This document shows positions 1 to 7,840 of a stretch of 10,585 nucleotides of DNA, in pieces; positions within the stretch are counted from its first letter, which is position 1; each line of letters begins with the position of its first letter. A model generated the notes under the pieces. That model saw nothing but the letters and a program-made list of their open reading frames with translations. It had not been told where the DNA came from and did no database searches. This DNA is from Anaerolineaceae bacterium (GTDB lineage Bacteria; Chloroflexota; Anaerolineae; Anaerolineales; Anaerolineaceae), in the NCBI GenBank assembly GCA_011620445.1, contig WOZB01000063.1, forward strand, positions 1-10,585, given 5' to 3'. Both the position numbers and the translations under genes were made by a program.

Positions 1-61
1 TAATGGATAGAGCACCTGCTTGCGGAGCAGACGGTTGCGCGTTCGACTCGCGCCGAGGACA
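1..61 (+). tRNA. tRNA-Arg, anticodon GCG (5' end cut by window edge)
   Basis: The 3' part of a tRNA carrying arginine, reading CGC and by wobble CGU. Seen in sequence: the end of a D arm (GGATAGAGC, 5-13), an anticodon arm with loop TTGCGGA at 20-26 and anticodon GCG at 22-24, a variable loop CGGTT, a perfect T stem GCGCG/CGCGC around TTCGACT, the 3' acceptor strand CGAGGAC and discriminator A61. The 27-43 pair at the base of the anticodon stem is a C-A mismatch (15/31). The order and spacing match the bacterial tRNA-Arg layout position for position. About 15 nt of the 5' end lie outside the window. CCA is not encoded and would have to be added by the nucleotidyltransferase. GCG is unusual for a bacterium, where CGN-Arg is normally read by ACG deaminated to ICG. 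Confidence 0.9.
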
Positions 62-185
62 TTTATTAATTAACAGGTTTGTATACTTTCCCCAAACAAG
101 AACAACGCACTGCTTTCAGACACTCTATTGAGCCAATAAATCGGTAATTGATTGGTTAATGCTTGATATATGGAAGGTAACTGGA

Positions 186-1034
186 TTAACTTGTGGAAAG
201 CCAGTTATAGGCCGCCTGAAGGTTTCCGAGATGAATTAGCCAGGCATCCTTGTTGGCAACACGCGTTTCTCCAGTCTGCAGAAGGAATATCTTCGCCTGC
301 GCTTCGAGACCATTGCCAAAATCATCGATCCGAAGATCACGCAGAGCTTCCAGGTAACGCCGATCCTGATCCAACCGCGATTTGGCTTCAGATGAATCCA
401 TTGGATCGCCATGGCCTGGCACAATCCACTCTACCTGACTGATCAGCTCTTTTAGGGTTGCCAGACTCTCCAGATAAGCAATCAAAGATTGCCAGCTGCC
501 TTCGATGGAGGGCGGCTCAATATTTGAGAGCGTATCGGCCGCAAACAGCGTTCGAAACTCCGGGAATAGAAACCCGCTTTGTCCGTATAAATGGCCAGGA
601 ATATCAACAACCACCACTGAAGAGCCATACAGATAATGCAAGTCAGAAGATAAAGAAGAGAGATAAGACAAGTGATCACTAAAATAACGATGGTTAAGGT
701 TAATTGGCTCGTCCTCAAGTGCGATTAATTCATCCAGTATTTCCTGGTGATGGAGGGTTACATAGTCCAATGTACCCTCAGAACAATAGCGTGGGGTCTC
801 ATCCCCAAAAAGGGGCGACCAAAACAAGTGGTCGTAATGGGCGTGTGTGCTGAAACCTGCCAAGACGCTATCTGATCCTAAAAATGCTGCAATGCGTTCA
901 AAATCCGCCTGGGTGAAGGCCGGATCCACCAATACGCAGCCTACCGGCGTTTTTAGTATGCCTGTATTGGTGTGGAATATTTCAGACTGGTGAACGCTTA
1001 CGTTGGGACGAAGATAGGTGAAATGCGTGTCCAC
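186..1034 (-). CDS. MBL-fold metallo-hydrolase, glyoxalase II-like
   Basis: A 282-residue soluble protein of the metallo-beta-lactamase superfamily, probably a dinuclear metal hydrolase; the substrate is unknown. All ligand motifs of the fold are visible: HAHYDH at residues 64-69 (HxHxDH), GH at 147-148, the bridging aspartate in FAADT (D167) and PGHGD with H208. There is no signal peptide or membrane segment, so it is probably cytoplasmic. The C-terminal helical part (about 215-282) resembles the short tail of glyoxalase II-like members, without a clear extra domain. The start is GTG: no in-frame ATG exists between it and the in-frame TAA at 1053-1055, which is also the holA stop. The ribosome-binding site is weak, so translation may be coupled to holA, whose stop codon lies 18 nt upstream. 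It is the last gene of the clpC operon. No terminator was found downstream. The fold is sure; the specific function is open. Confidence 0.88.
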   Translation of the reverse strand: MDTHFTYLRPNVSVHQSEIFHTNTGILKTPVGCVLVDPAFTQADFERIAAFLGSDSVLAGFSTHAHYDHLFWSPLFGDETPRYCSEGTLDYVTLHHQEILDELIALEDEPINLNHRYFSDHLSYLSSLSSDLHYLYGSSVVVVDIPGHLYGQSGFLFPEFRTLFAADTLSNIEPPSIEGSWQSLIAYLESLATLKELISQVEWIVPGHGDPMDSSEAKSRLDQDRRYLEALRDLRIDDFGNGLEAQAKIFLLQTGETRVANKDAWLIHLGNLQAAYNWLSTS

Positions 1035-1052
1035 TGCATTAACGCCAAGTGT

Positions 1053-2069
1053 TTATTGCGTCAGACGGGCAATCAGCACTTCGAAGGCGATGCTCCCAGG
1101 AAGGCCGCCGGTCTTCATACTCTCGTCAATCTCGAGCAATTTACCAAAAATCCCTATCAGCTGAGGCAAATTGAAGCGCCTGGCCTGGTAGGCTAGTTTT
1201 TGAGCCACGAAAGGCGGTAAATTCAATTCCTTGGCCACCTCATCTGCCTGGCCGCCATCATCCAAAATCTCACGCACCTGGATTAGCTGGCGGAAATGGC
1301 GCTGGATCATAGGCGCCAGCTCCACCATATCTTTTTGCTCTGCCAAAATGCGGAATTGGCGCATGGCTTTACGCCCATCGCGGTCACCCAGGGCATCGGT
1401 AAGCTCAAAAATATCGCCTTCCTGCTCCTGGGCAGTCAGCAGGATCACATCCTGCGGGTTTACCGCGCGGTTGGAACCGGCATAAAGGAGCAGTTTTTCA
1501 ATCTCCTGCCTGGCGCGCAGCGTATCATTGCCAATATAGGAAGCTAACAAATGGGCGGCCCCTGGGTCAAACTTGCCGCCGAGCGCCTGGGCTTTCTCAA
1601 GCACCCATTTCGGCATCTCCTCATCCTTAGGCAGCTCGCAATTGATTACTTTGCCCCGACTTGCATCCTGGTGGACCCAATCGACCAGCCAGGCATATTG
1701 GCGGGCATTCTCCCAATTGCGCTCCCTGCGGCGGATAACCAGTTCATCTTCAATCAAAAAAAGCAAACGTGTGCTTTCGGGAACTTCCGCTAAAATCGCC
1801 AATGCTTTTTCAGGGGATGCTTTTCCCGTCCGCGCCAGGAATTGCCGGCCTTTTTCAACCATAACCAGGCGTAGGTCCGTCAGAAAAGGAATCGTCAGAC
1901 AGGCAGAGCGCAGCTCTTCCAGTCTCAGGGTATCGCCGTCGAAAAGGGTTGTGTTCATCTCTGCCAGGCTGTCATCCCCCATGGAAGCCTTCACCCGAGC
2001 AATTTCTTCCGCGAAGCGGGTAGGGTCATTGCCCCTCAACAGCAGAACGTTGGGATTTTCAGCAGTCAT
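1053..2069 (-). CDS. holA: DNA polymerase III subunit delta (clamp loader)
   Basis: The delta subunit of the clamp loader, which opens the beta sliding clamp so that it can be placed on primed DNA. The N-terminus has the family pattern of a short beta strand followed by LLRGNDP (residues 9-15), the start of the AAA+-like fold that lacks a Walker motif in delta. The C-terminal collar domain (about 248-338) contains the typical HFRQL..REIL stretch followed by a VAKELNLPPF-type segment and a LLEID motif. Length is 338 residues from this ATG, close to the family norm of about 340. The open frame extends to another ATG at 2129, adding 20 residues, but that would overlap the DUF6391 gene by 47 nt and the extra residues do not look like the family. 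The chosen ATG lies 13 nt after the DUF6391 stop, although neither start has a strong ribosome-binding site. Fourth gene of the clpC operon. Confidence 0.93.
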   Translation of the reverse strand: MTAENPNVLLLRGNDPTRFAEEIARVKASMGDDSLAEMNTTLFDGDTLRLEELRSACLTIPFLTDLRLVMVEKGRQFLARTGKASPEKALAILAEVPESTRLLFLIEDELVIRRRERNWENARQYAWLVDWVHQDASRGKVINCELPKDEEMPKWVLEKAQALGGKFDPGAAHLLASYIGNDTLRARQEIEKLLLYAGSNRAVNPQDVILLTAQEQEGDIFELTDALGDRDGRKAMRQFRILAEQKDMVELAPMIQRHFRQLIQVREILDDGGQADEVAKELNLPPFVAQKLAYQARRFNLPQLIGIFGKLLEIDESMKTGGLPGSIAFEVLIARLTQ

Positions 2070-2082
2070 GGCAGACGATCGA

Positions 2083-2598
2083 TTAATTTTCGGTGTGGAT
2101 AAAGTGAACCAGGCTTTTGCCGTAGCCATTACTCTCTACCAGTTTTACAGCCAGGTCACCCAAATCTGCCTTGGTGGTGACCATCTTTTGTACTTTCGGG
2201 CCGAGGGGTTCGGAAAAGATATAAACGGGAATGGCAAAACTGATGGCAAAAAGGTAGTTGTACCACTTGGGTTTGCGGGTGCTGCTGGAACCGTAGAGCA
2301 GGAGCCAGGCAGAAGCCGCCGCGAGCAGCGAAGAAGTGACTACATTCGTGCCGCAATGGGGGTGAATAGCCAGGCCTGCCTCACCGGCTGCCAAGCGTTT
2401 TTGGGCTTTTAGCACGGCATCAGTGACAACCTCCGTGGGCAAGTCGGCAAAAAGAAAGAAGCCTTTAGGGTTGGAGACCCCAGCCATCTTCGTGCCGGGG
2501 TAACACTCTTCAAGTACCTTCAATGTGGCATGTTCCAGGGCGTGGTTGCGCCGTGTGTTGTTGAGAAAAGGGAGTTGATCCAGCAGCTTATCAGTCAT
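2083..2598 (-). CDS. DUF6391-type membrane protein with HxxEH and HPHCGT motifs
   Basis: A 171-residue protein of unknown function that I recognise as DUF6391-like. Seen in sequence: RRNHALEHAT at residues 16-25, containing an HxxEH pattern (H19, E22, H23); a mixed alpha/beta stretch; HPHCGTN at 79-85; then two hydrophobic segments (about 84-103 and 112-129) and a polar C-terminal tail. The layout suggests a cytoplasmic N-domain anchored by a helical hairpin, with H, E and C residues placed so that they could bind a metal; that is inference. The same pair of motifs, EH followed by HPxCGT just before a membrane helix, recalls DUF1385 (YqhQ). The ATG has AAAGG 8 nt upstream and overlaps the radA stop by 8 nt, so translation is probably coupled to radA. 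HolA follows after 13 nt. No function is assigned. Confidence 0.82.
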   Translation of the reverse strand: MTDKLLDQLPFLNNTRRNHALEHATLKVLEECYPGTKMAGVSNPKGFFLFADLPTEVVTDAVLKAQKRLAAGEAGLAIHPHCGTNVVTSSLLAAASAWLLLYGSSSTRKPKWYNYLFAISFAIPVYIFSEPLGPKVQKMVTTKADLGDLAVKLVESNGYGKSLVHFIHTEN

Positions 2599-4033
2599 TT
2601 GCTTGGCCTTTCACAGTATTCTGGGGGTTTACTTCTTCGAATAAAGCTTCCTTGAGGGCTTCCTTAAGCGAGCGCACTTCAATTGCCTGGATTTCCTTGG
2701 GCAAAGGTTCACCCTGGCGCAGGCGGCGCGGCAGGATGGCGCGTTTGAAACCGAGTTTTGCGGCTTCCCGCAGACGAATTACTGTCTGGCTGACCGCGCG
2801 CAGCTCACCTGAGAGGCCGATTTCACCAATCAGGACGGTATCCATGCGTACTGGTTTATCTCGGTACGAGGAGGCAATGGCTACTGCCAAGGCCAGATCT
2901 GCCGCGGGTTCGGTAATTGTCATGCCGCCGACAACATTCATAAAGATATCCTGGTCGCTCAGCTTGACGCCAACACGCCGGGTGAGCACCGCGCTGACCA
3001 GCAACAGGCGGTTGAAATCCACGCCGTTGGCAGTGCGCCGTGGGTAGGGGTTGGAGGTCGGTGTGGTTAAAGCTTGTACTTCCACAAGCAGCGGCCGCGT
3101 ACCTTCCATGGTAACGGCAACAGCCGAACCAGGAGCGTTGATCATGCGTTCAGCCAGGAAGACCTCGCTGGGGTTGCTCACTTCCACCATGCCTTTTTCC
3201 TGCATCTCAAAGACGCCGACTTCGCTGGTAGGTCCAAAACGGTTCTTGACCGAGCGCAGCAGCCGGTAGGACTGGAATTGTTCGCCTTCCAGATAAAGCA
3301 CGGTATCCACGATGTGCTCAAGCACTCGCGGGCCGGCGATAGTGCCTTCCTTGGTTACGTGCCCAATCACAAATACGGTTATGCCGGTGGATTTTGCCAG
3401 TTCCCGCAAACGGGCGGCACATTCACGCACCTGGCTGATAGAACCAGCCAGCGATTCCATTTCGGGCAGGGTCATAGTTTGGATCGAGTCGATGATGACC
3501 AGGGCAGGCTTGGTATCGCCGATATGGTTGAAAATCGTGCCCAGATTGGTTTCAGTCACCAGTAGTAGTTTTTCAGGCAGAAAGGGTTCATTTTGGGCGT
3601 TTTTGGCCGCCAGTCGGTCTGCACGCATCTTGATCTGGCGTTCAGACTCCTCACCAGACACATAAAGCACCCGGTCATTCTTTGCCACCTGCATGGCAAC
3701 CTGCAGCGTTAAGGTTGATTTGCCGATGCCCGGGTCGCCACTAATTAAAACAATGGATCCGGGTACGATACCTCCTCCGAGTACGCGCGAAAACTCCTCC
3801 ATTTTCAGAGGAATGCGCTCCTCGCGGTCGGATTTTACCTGTCCTATGGGGAATGGCTTGGAATTTGTGCACAAGCCTTTGAAACTTTTACCCGCTGAGA
3901 GCGTTTCAGGTTCATCCGAAACGACCTCTTCCACCATACTATCCCATGCCTGACAGCTGGGGCAGCGCCCAAAAGCCGCTGCTGCCACATGGCCACAATT
4001 CTGGCAGACATAGCGCCGGTAAAGTTTAGGCAT
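2591..4033 (-). CDS. radA: DNA repair protein RadA (Sms)
   Basis: A RecA-like ATPase and helicase that helps branch migration and processing of recombination intermediates. Numbered from this ATG: an N-terminal zinc finger with C10-x2-C13 and C24-x2-C27; a RecA-type ATPase core with Walker A GDPGIGKST at 99-107 and Walker B LVIIDS at 178-183; the RadA signature KNRFG at 263-267; and a C-terminal Lon-protease-like domain containing GLSGELRAV. That last domain is structural in RadA and not known to be proteolytic. Length is 480 residues against about 455 in Escherichia coli and Bacillus. The frame is open to a GTG at 4054, but the ATG at 4033 fits the family's N-terminus and has AGGGA 8 nt upstream. 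It overlaps the end of clpC by 8 nt and DUF6391 by 8 nt, so it lies inside a coupled operon. The clpC-radA order is also known from Firmicutes. Confidence 0.97.
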   Translation of the reverse strand: MPKLYRRYVCQNCGHVAAAAFGRCPSCQAWDSMVEEVVSDEPETLSAGKSFKGLCTNSKPFPIGQVKSDREERIPLKMEEFSRVLGGGIVPGSIVLISGDPGIGKSTLTLQVAMQVAKNDRVLYVSGEESERQIKMRADRLAAKNAQNEPFLPEKLLLVTETNLGTIFNHIGDTKPALVIIDSIQTMTLPEMESLAGSISQVRECAARLRELAKSTGITVFVIGHVTKEGTIAGPRVLEHIVDTVLYLEGEQFQSYRLLRSVKNRFGPTSEVGVFEMQEKGMVEVSNPSEVFLAERMINAPGSAVAVTMEGTRPLLVEVQALTTPTSNPYPRRTANGVDFNRLLLVSAVLTRRVGVKLSDQDIFMNVVGGMTITEPAADLALAVAIASSYRDKPVRMDTVLIGEIGLSGELRAVSQTVIRLREAAKLGFKRAILPRRLRQGEPLPKEIQAIEVRSLKEALKEALFEEVNPQNTVKGQAND

Positions 4034-6653
4034 CGACTGCGTCCCTAGGTACACGCGGTTTGCTAAGTTTAGGTTTGGCCTCGGGAATTACTTCTTCAGC
4101 GCTTTTAACCTTAGCCGAACGTGGTTTTTTCTTAGGTTCGGGCGCAGGTTCCTTTTTGTGGAGGCTGATAGACTCTTCGGCATCCTTGCCTGATTTCACC
4201 AGGTCAACGATAACGGTGTCTCCAGGTTCAAAATTGCCGGCTAAAATTGCATCAGAGAGGCCTTCTTCAACCTGCTGCTGGATGACCCGGCGTACAGGGC
4301 GAGCACCCATTTCGGGGTCGTAACCCGCCTTGGCGAGGAAATCCAGGGCGGCCTGAGAGGCCTCGAGGGTCAGTTTGTATTCAGAAAGCCTTTCGCTGAC
4401 CTTGGCAATTTCAATGGCCACAATCTCGCGGATGTCATCACGATTAAGCGAGCGGAACACGATAATCGAATCCAGGCGGTTGATAAATTCTGGTCTGAAG
4501 CTGCGCTTGAGGGTATCCATCAGTTTTTTGTGCATATCGTTGTAGCTAAGCTGCTCAGATTGGGCCTCATCCACATTCAAGGTGAAGCCGAATGTACTCT
4601 GCTTGCGGATCAGATCCGCGCCGATATTGGAAGTCATGATGATGATGGCGTTCTTGAAATCCACCTTATGACCCTTGGCATCGGTTAGATGGCCTTCTTC
4701 CATGATTTGCAGCAGGATCTGCAAGGCTTCGGGATGGGCTTTTTCAATTTCATCAAAAACTACCAGCGAGTAGGGCTTGCGGCGGATGGCCTCGGTCAGT
4801 TGGCCGGCTTCATCGTAGCCGATGTAGCCAGGGGGCGCGCCGACCAGGCGGCTGATGGTGTGTTTTTCACCAAACTCGCTCATATCAATCTGAATAAGCG
4901 CGTCCTCGCTGCCAAACATTTGCCTGGCAAGCGCTTTGGTCAGTTCGGTCTTGCCCACGCCGGTGGGGCCAAGGAAGAGGAATGAGCCAACCGGTCGGTT
5001 GGGGTCCTTTAGTCCAGCCCGGGCACGGCGGATAGCCTTGGCAACGGCATCGATAGCCTCTTTTTGGCCGACGATAGCCTTCACCAGTTCCTTTTCCAGG
5101 TTGAGCAAGCGGGCAGATTCTTCGGTGTTAATTTGGGTCAGCGGAATCCCGGTCCACATGCTGATGACGTCCGCGATATCTTCTTCGCTCACCGTCGGAG
5201 CAGTGGCACGGTCCCAGGAGCCTTGCATGTCATGGATTTGGGTTTCCAGTTCGTCCTGCTTGTGGGTAAGTGTCTGTAGAGTGTCATTGTCATTGTCTTT
5301 TTTGGCAGTTTTGAGGCCCTGGCGAACCTTGTGCAGCTCGGCCATGATTACTTTACTGCTGATGGCCGAGTCACTTTTATACATGCGCACTCGGGAACTG
5401 GATTCATCCACCAGGTCAATGGCTTTATCGGGCAGGAAGCGTTCGGTCACATAGCGGGCTGAGAGCCGGGCAGCGGCTTCGAGGGCACCATCAGAAATTT
5501 TAAGGCGGTGGTGCTCTTCATAATTGGGGCGCAGTCCCTTGAGGATTTCAATGGTCTCCTCAACGCTGGGTTGGTCCACAATAATGGGCTGGAAGCGGCG
5601 TTCCAATGCGGCGTCGCTCTCGATATTCTTGCGGTATTCATTGAGTGTGGTGGCCCCGATCACCTGCAATTCCCCGCGGGAAAGCGCAGGTTTGAGGATG
5701 TTGGCAGCATCCACCTGGGAGCCAGCTCCACCAGCTCCGACCAGCATGTGCAGCTCGTCTATAAAGACGATGGCGCCGCTGGATTTGAGCTCTTCGATCA
5801 CACGCTTGAGACGTTCTTCAAACTGGCCGCGGTACATGGTCCCTGCCACCAGTGAGCCGACGTCCAACTGCAGCACGCGTTTATCCAGCAGGAGTGCCGG
5901 CACATTACCTTCAATGATGCGTTGGGCGAGGCCTTCAACGATGGCCGTTTTGCCAACGCCAGGTTCACCTATCAAGGCGGGGTTGTTCTTGGTGCGGCGC
6001 GCCAGGATTTGGATAACGCGTTCGATTTCTTTTTCGCGGCCAATGACCGGGTCAAGCTTGCCTTCTTCGGCCAGGGCGGTCAGGTCGGTTGCCAACTCGT
6101 CAACCAGCGGTGTTTTACCGGTTTCCTTTTTGGGGGAGCGGTTCCAGCGGGTAGAGCCTTGTTTTTGCTCGGCAGCCTGGGCTAATTCAGGGGGAGGGGC
6201 AGTGTGAATGTCTTCATCCTGATGGGATTCCGCGATGACGCGGGCTGTCTGTCGTTTAATCTGCTCAGATGTGACCCCCAAAGTGGCCAGCACTTGCATG
6301 GCCATACAATCAGGGTTCTGGGTGAGGCCGATCAGCAGGTGCTCGGTGCCAACCATAGGCTGTTCACCCGTCTTGGCAGCTTCAAGCGCTTCTTCAAGGG
6401 CCTTTTTGAGCTCATTCCCGAGGTGGGGCTCACCGGTATGGGGCACCTCAGCCGGTTTGACGGCATTACGCACTTCTTCAGCCACCAGGCCGAGGTCGGT
6501 GAGTACGCGGTGGGCAATGCTGCCTTCCTCGAGCATCATGGCGAGCAGCAGATGTTCAGTTCCAATTTCAAGGGAGTGCAAACGCTCAGCTTCGAATTGC
6601 GCTAAGGAAAGCACCCGCTTGGCTTTTTGTGTAAATTGTTTCATGCCGGGCAC
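4026..6653 (-). CDS. clpC: ATP-dependent Clp protease ATP-binding subunit ClpC
   Basis: A Hsp100 AAA+ unfoldase that feeds proteins to ClpP. Domains in order: a double ClpN repeat (about 4-145), each with the GTEH motif (E33, E104) that aligns with the phosphoarginine-binding glutamates of Bacillus ClpC; a linker; ATPase 1 with Walker A GEPGVGKT at 229-236, Walker B IVFIDE at 295-300 and ERRF at 351-354; a short coiled middle domain (about 430-480), as in ClpC rather than ClpB; ATPase 2 with Walker A GPTGVGKT at 562-569, Walker B VVFDE at 631-635 and sensor 2 GARPVRR at 783-789. The FGF tripeptide at 688-690 sits where the ClpP-docking loop is expected. A Lys/Pro-rich tail (about 833-875) extends past the family core. 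The GTG start has GGAGG exactly 7 nt upstream; the next ATG, three codons in, would be 16 nt from it. First gene of the operon. No CtsR or HrcA/CIRCE operator was seen. Confidence 0.97.
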   Translation of the reverse strand: MPGMKQFTQKAKRVLSLAQFEAERLHSLEIGTEHLLLAMMLEEGSIAHRVLTDLGLVAEEVRNAVKPAEVPHTGEPHLGNELKKALEEALEAAKTGEQPMVGTEHLLIGLTQNPDCMAMQVLATLGVTSEQIKRQTARVIAESHQDEDIHTAPPPELAQAAEQKQGSTRWNRSPKKETGKTPLVDELATDLTALAEEGKLDPVIGREKEIERVIQILARRTKNNPALIGEPGVGKTAIVEGLAQRIIEGNVPALLLDKRVLQLDVGSLVAGTMYRGQFEERLKRVIEELKSSGAIVFIDELHMLVGAGGAGSQVDAANILKPALSRGELQVIGATTLNEYRKNIESDAALERRFQPIIVDQPSVEETIEILKGLRPNYEEHHRLKISDGALEAAARLSARYVTERFLPDKAIDLVDESSSRVRMYKSDSAISSKVIMAELHKVRQGLKTAKKDNDNDTLQTLTHKQDELETQIHDMQGSWDRATAPTVSEEDIADVISMWTGIPLTQINTEESARLLNLEKELVKAIVGQKEAIDAVAKAIRRARAGLKDPNRPVGSFLFLGPTGVGKTELTKALARQMFGSEDALIQIDMSEFGEKHTISRLVGAPPGYIGYDEAGQLTEAIRRKPYSLVVFDEIEKAHPEALQILLQIMEEGHLTDAKGHKVDFKNAIIIMTSNIGADLIRKQSTFGFTLNVDEAQSEQLSYNDMHKKLMDTLKRSFRPEFINRLDSIIVFRSLNRDDIREIVAIEIAKVSERLSEYKLTLEASQAALDFLAKAGYDPEMGARPVRRVIQQQVEEGLSDAILAGNFEPGDTVIVDLVKSGKDAEESISLHKKEPAPEPKKKPRSAKVKSAEEVIPEAKPKLSKPRVPRDAVDA

Positions 6654-6660
6654 GGCAAAA

Positions 6661-6665
6661 CCTCC
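6661..6665 (-). promoter_or_regulatory. clpC ribosome-binding site that selects the GTG start
   Basis: GGAGG on the minus strand, 7 nt before GTG at 6653-6651. The alternative ATG at 6644 would leave 16 nt between the two, which is too far. This supports GTG initiation and a three-residue N-terminal extension (MPG) relative to the usual ClpC start. Confidence 0.7.
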
Positions 6666-6716
6666 AGTTTACTGCCACGCAAGACTGAAAATTGCTTGCA
6701 GAGCAGGATATTAATA

Positions 6717-6751
6717 ATTATATGGCAATCATAGCCAAGGTCATTGTATCA
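6717..6751 (-). promoter_or_regulatory. candidate promoter region for the clpC operon
   Basis: Two -10-like boxes on the minus strand: TATAAT at 6722-6717, a perfect consensus, and TGATACAAT at 6751-6743, which has an extended -10 layout (TGn before TACAAT). Neither has a good -35 hexamer at 16-18 nt. A start point just after the first box would give a leader of about 55 nt before clpC. The region lies in the only sizeable gap upstream of clpC. It was called from sequence pattern alone. Confidence 0.3.
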
Positions 6752-6835
6752 AAAACGAAGGCCTCTTTTTTACCTGGACAAGTTTTATGATGAAAGGTTA
6801 ATATAGTTTTTCAGCGGCGAGGCAGCTTGATAAGC

Positions 6836-7840
6836 TCAAACGGGCAGTTTGCCTTCCGGCCAGGCTTTGGCATAAGCCGCCAGGATGCGCTCGCAGTTGG
6901 CATCGAAGACCGGGTTGACAATCTGGTGTTCTGGGTGGCTTAAGTACCATCGGCTCACTTTGCGAATGCCCTCACTGAAGGGAACTGTGCAAACGAAATC
7001 GGGCACCAGGGCTTTAATCTTGCGGTTGTCCAGCATGAAGCTATGCGCCTTATCACCGAGCAGACCATCCCCCCAGGCAGAGTCAAACTGGTCAATCAGG
7101 TCTGAGGGCACATGCACCAACCTGGGTTTTACGCCGAAAGCTTCAGATGTCAAATTGAAAATCTGGTTCCAGGTGAGCCACTCGTCGGAGGTGATGTGGA
7201 AAGCCTCACCAATGGCTGCCTGCTTGCCAAAGAGGCCCACGAAGCCCTTGGCAAAGTCGCTATTGTAGGTCATAGTCCAAAGGGAGGTGCCATCGCCGTG
7301 CACGATCACCGGTTTGCCCTTGAGCATGCGATCGACAACCGTCCAGCCGCCCTCAAAGGGTAAAAGTGTCTCATCGTAAGTGTGGGAGGGGCGCACAATG
7401 GTGACCGGGAAGCCAGTATCGTGATAGGCTTGCATTAGCCTGGCTTCGCAGGCGATTTTATTGCGGGAATATTCCCAGACCGGGTTCTCAAGGGGGGTTT
7501 CTTCGGTCACCGGCACTTTTTGAGGCGGAGTCTGATAGGCAGAGGCGGAGCTGATGTAGAGGTATTGCCCAACTTGCCCACTGAAAAGTTTGAGATCCGT
7601 TTCGATATGTTCAGGCACGAAGCCAGTGAACTCTGCCACGACGTCAAAGCTGTTATTTTCCAGCGCGGCCTTTGCCCCTTCAAAATCGCGGATGTCGGCT
7701 TCAATCACCCTTGCGCCTTCGGGCGTTGGGCGGAAAGACTTGCCGCGGTTGAGCAAAGTGACGTCCATTCCCCGCTCGAGGGCTAATCGAACGCAGCCCG
7801 AACTGATGATACCCGTACCACCGATGAATAAAACTTTCAT
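6836..7840 (-). CDS. NAD(P)-dependent epimerase/dehydratase (extended SDR family)
   Basis: A 334-residue short-chain dehydrogenase/reductase of the extended or atypical class, probably acting on a nucleotide sugar or similar polyol; the substrate is unknown. Seen in sequence: an N-terminal Rossmann motif GGTGIISSG at 7-15, in which the third glycine of GxxGxxG is replaced by S14; D49 in EADIRD, positioned to contact adenine; serines in YISSASAY (95-102); and the catalytic YSRNK (Y124, K128). The stretch TLLNRGKS after the second strand is typical of the branch that includes plant CSP41-like proteins. There is no signal or membrane segment. Its ATG overlaps the MFS stop in ATGA (7840-7837), so translation is probably coupled and the permease may handle a related compound. 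It is the last gene of its operon, followed by a gap of about 180 nt with no convincing terminator. Confidence 0.9.
   Translation of the reverse strand: MKVLFIGGTGIISSGCVRLALERGMDVTLLNRGKSFRPTPEGARVIEADIRDFEGAKAALENNSFDVVAEFTGFVPEHIETDLKLFSGQVGQYLYISSASAYQTPPQKVPVTEETPLENPVWEYSRNKIACEARLMQAYHDTGFPVTIVRPSHTYDETLLPFEGGWTVVDRMLKGKPVIVHGDGTSLWTMTYNSDFAKGFVGLFGKQAAIGEAFHITSDEWLTWNQIFNLTSEAFGVKPRLVHVPSDLIDQFDSAWGDGLLGDKAHSFMLDNRKIKALVPDFVCTVPFSEGIRKVSRWYLSHPEHQIVNPVFDANCERILAAYAKAWPEGKLPV

Noticed and set aside
76..98. Short inverted repeat GTTTG/CAAAC downstream of the tRNA
   Set aside because: Only 5 AT-rich pairs with an 11-nt loop and no T tract; not supported as a terminator.
2070..2129. Upstream ATG giving holA a 20-residue extension
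   Set aside because: It overlaps the DUF6391 coding end by 47 nt and the extra residues do not match the delta-subunit N-terminus; kept only as an alternative start.
1573..2412. Plus-strand open frame of 279 codons across holA and the DUF6391 gene
   Set aside because: It lies antisense to two well-recognised genes, its translation is rich in Ser and Arg without a family pattern, and it has no plausible ribosome-binding site.
3074..3565. Plus-strand open frame of 163 codons inside radA
   Set aside because: Antisense shadow of the RadA ATPase core; no recognisable domain.
5524..6207. Plus-strand open frame of 227 codons inside clpC
   Set aside because: Antisense shadow of strongly conserved ClpC sequence with low-complexity Ser/Arg composition.
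6750..6771. A-rich/T-rich near-palindrome around GGCC that could be a bidirectional terminator
   Set aside because: The centre has no loop, the inner arms carry mismatches, and no stable stem followed by a T run can be drawn.
6654..6835. CIRCE or CtsR operator upstream of clpC
   Set aside because: I looked for TTAGCACTC-N9-GAGTGCTAA and for tandem GTCAAA heptads and found neither.
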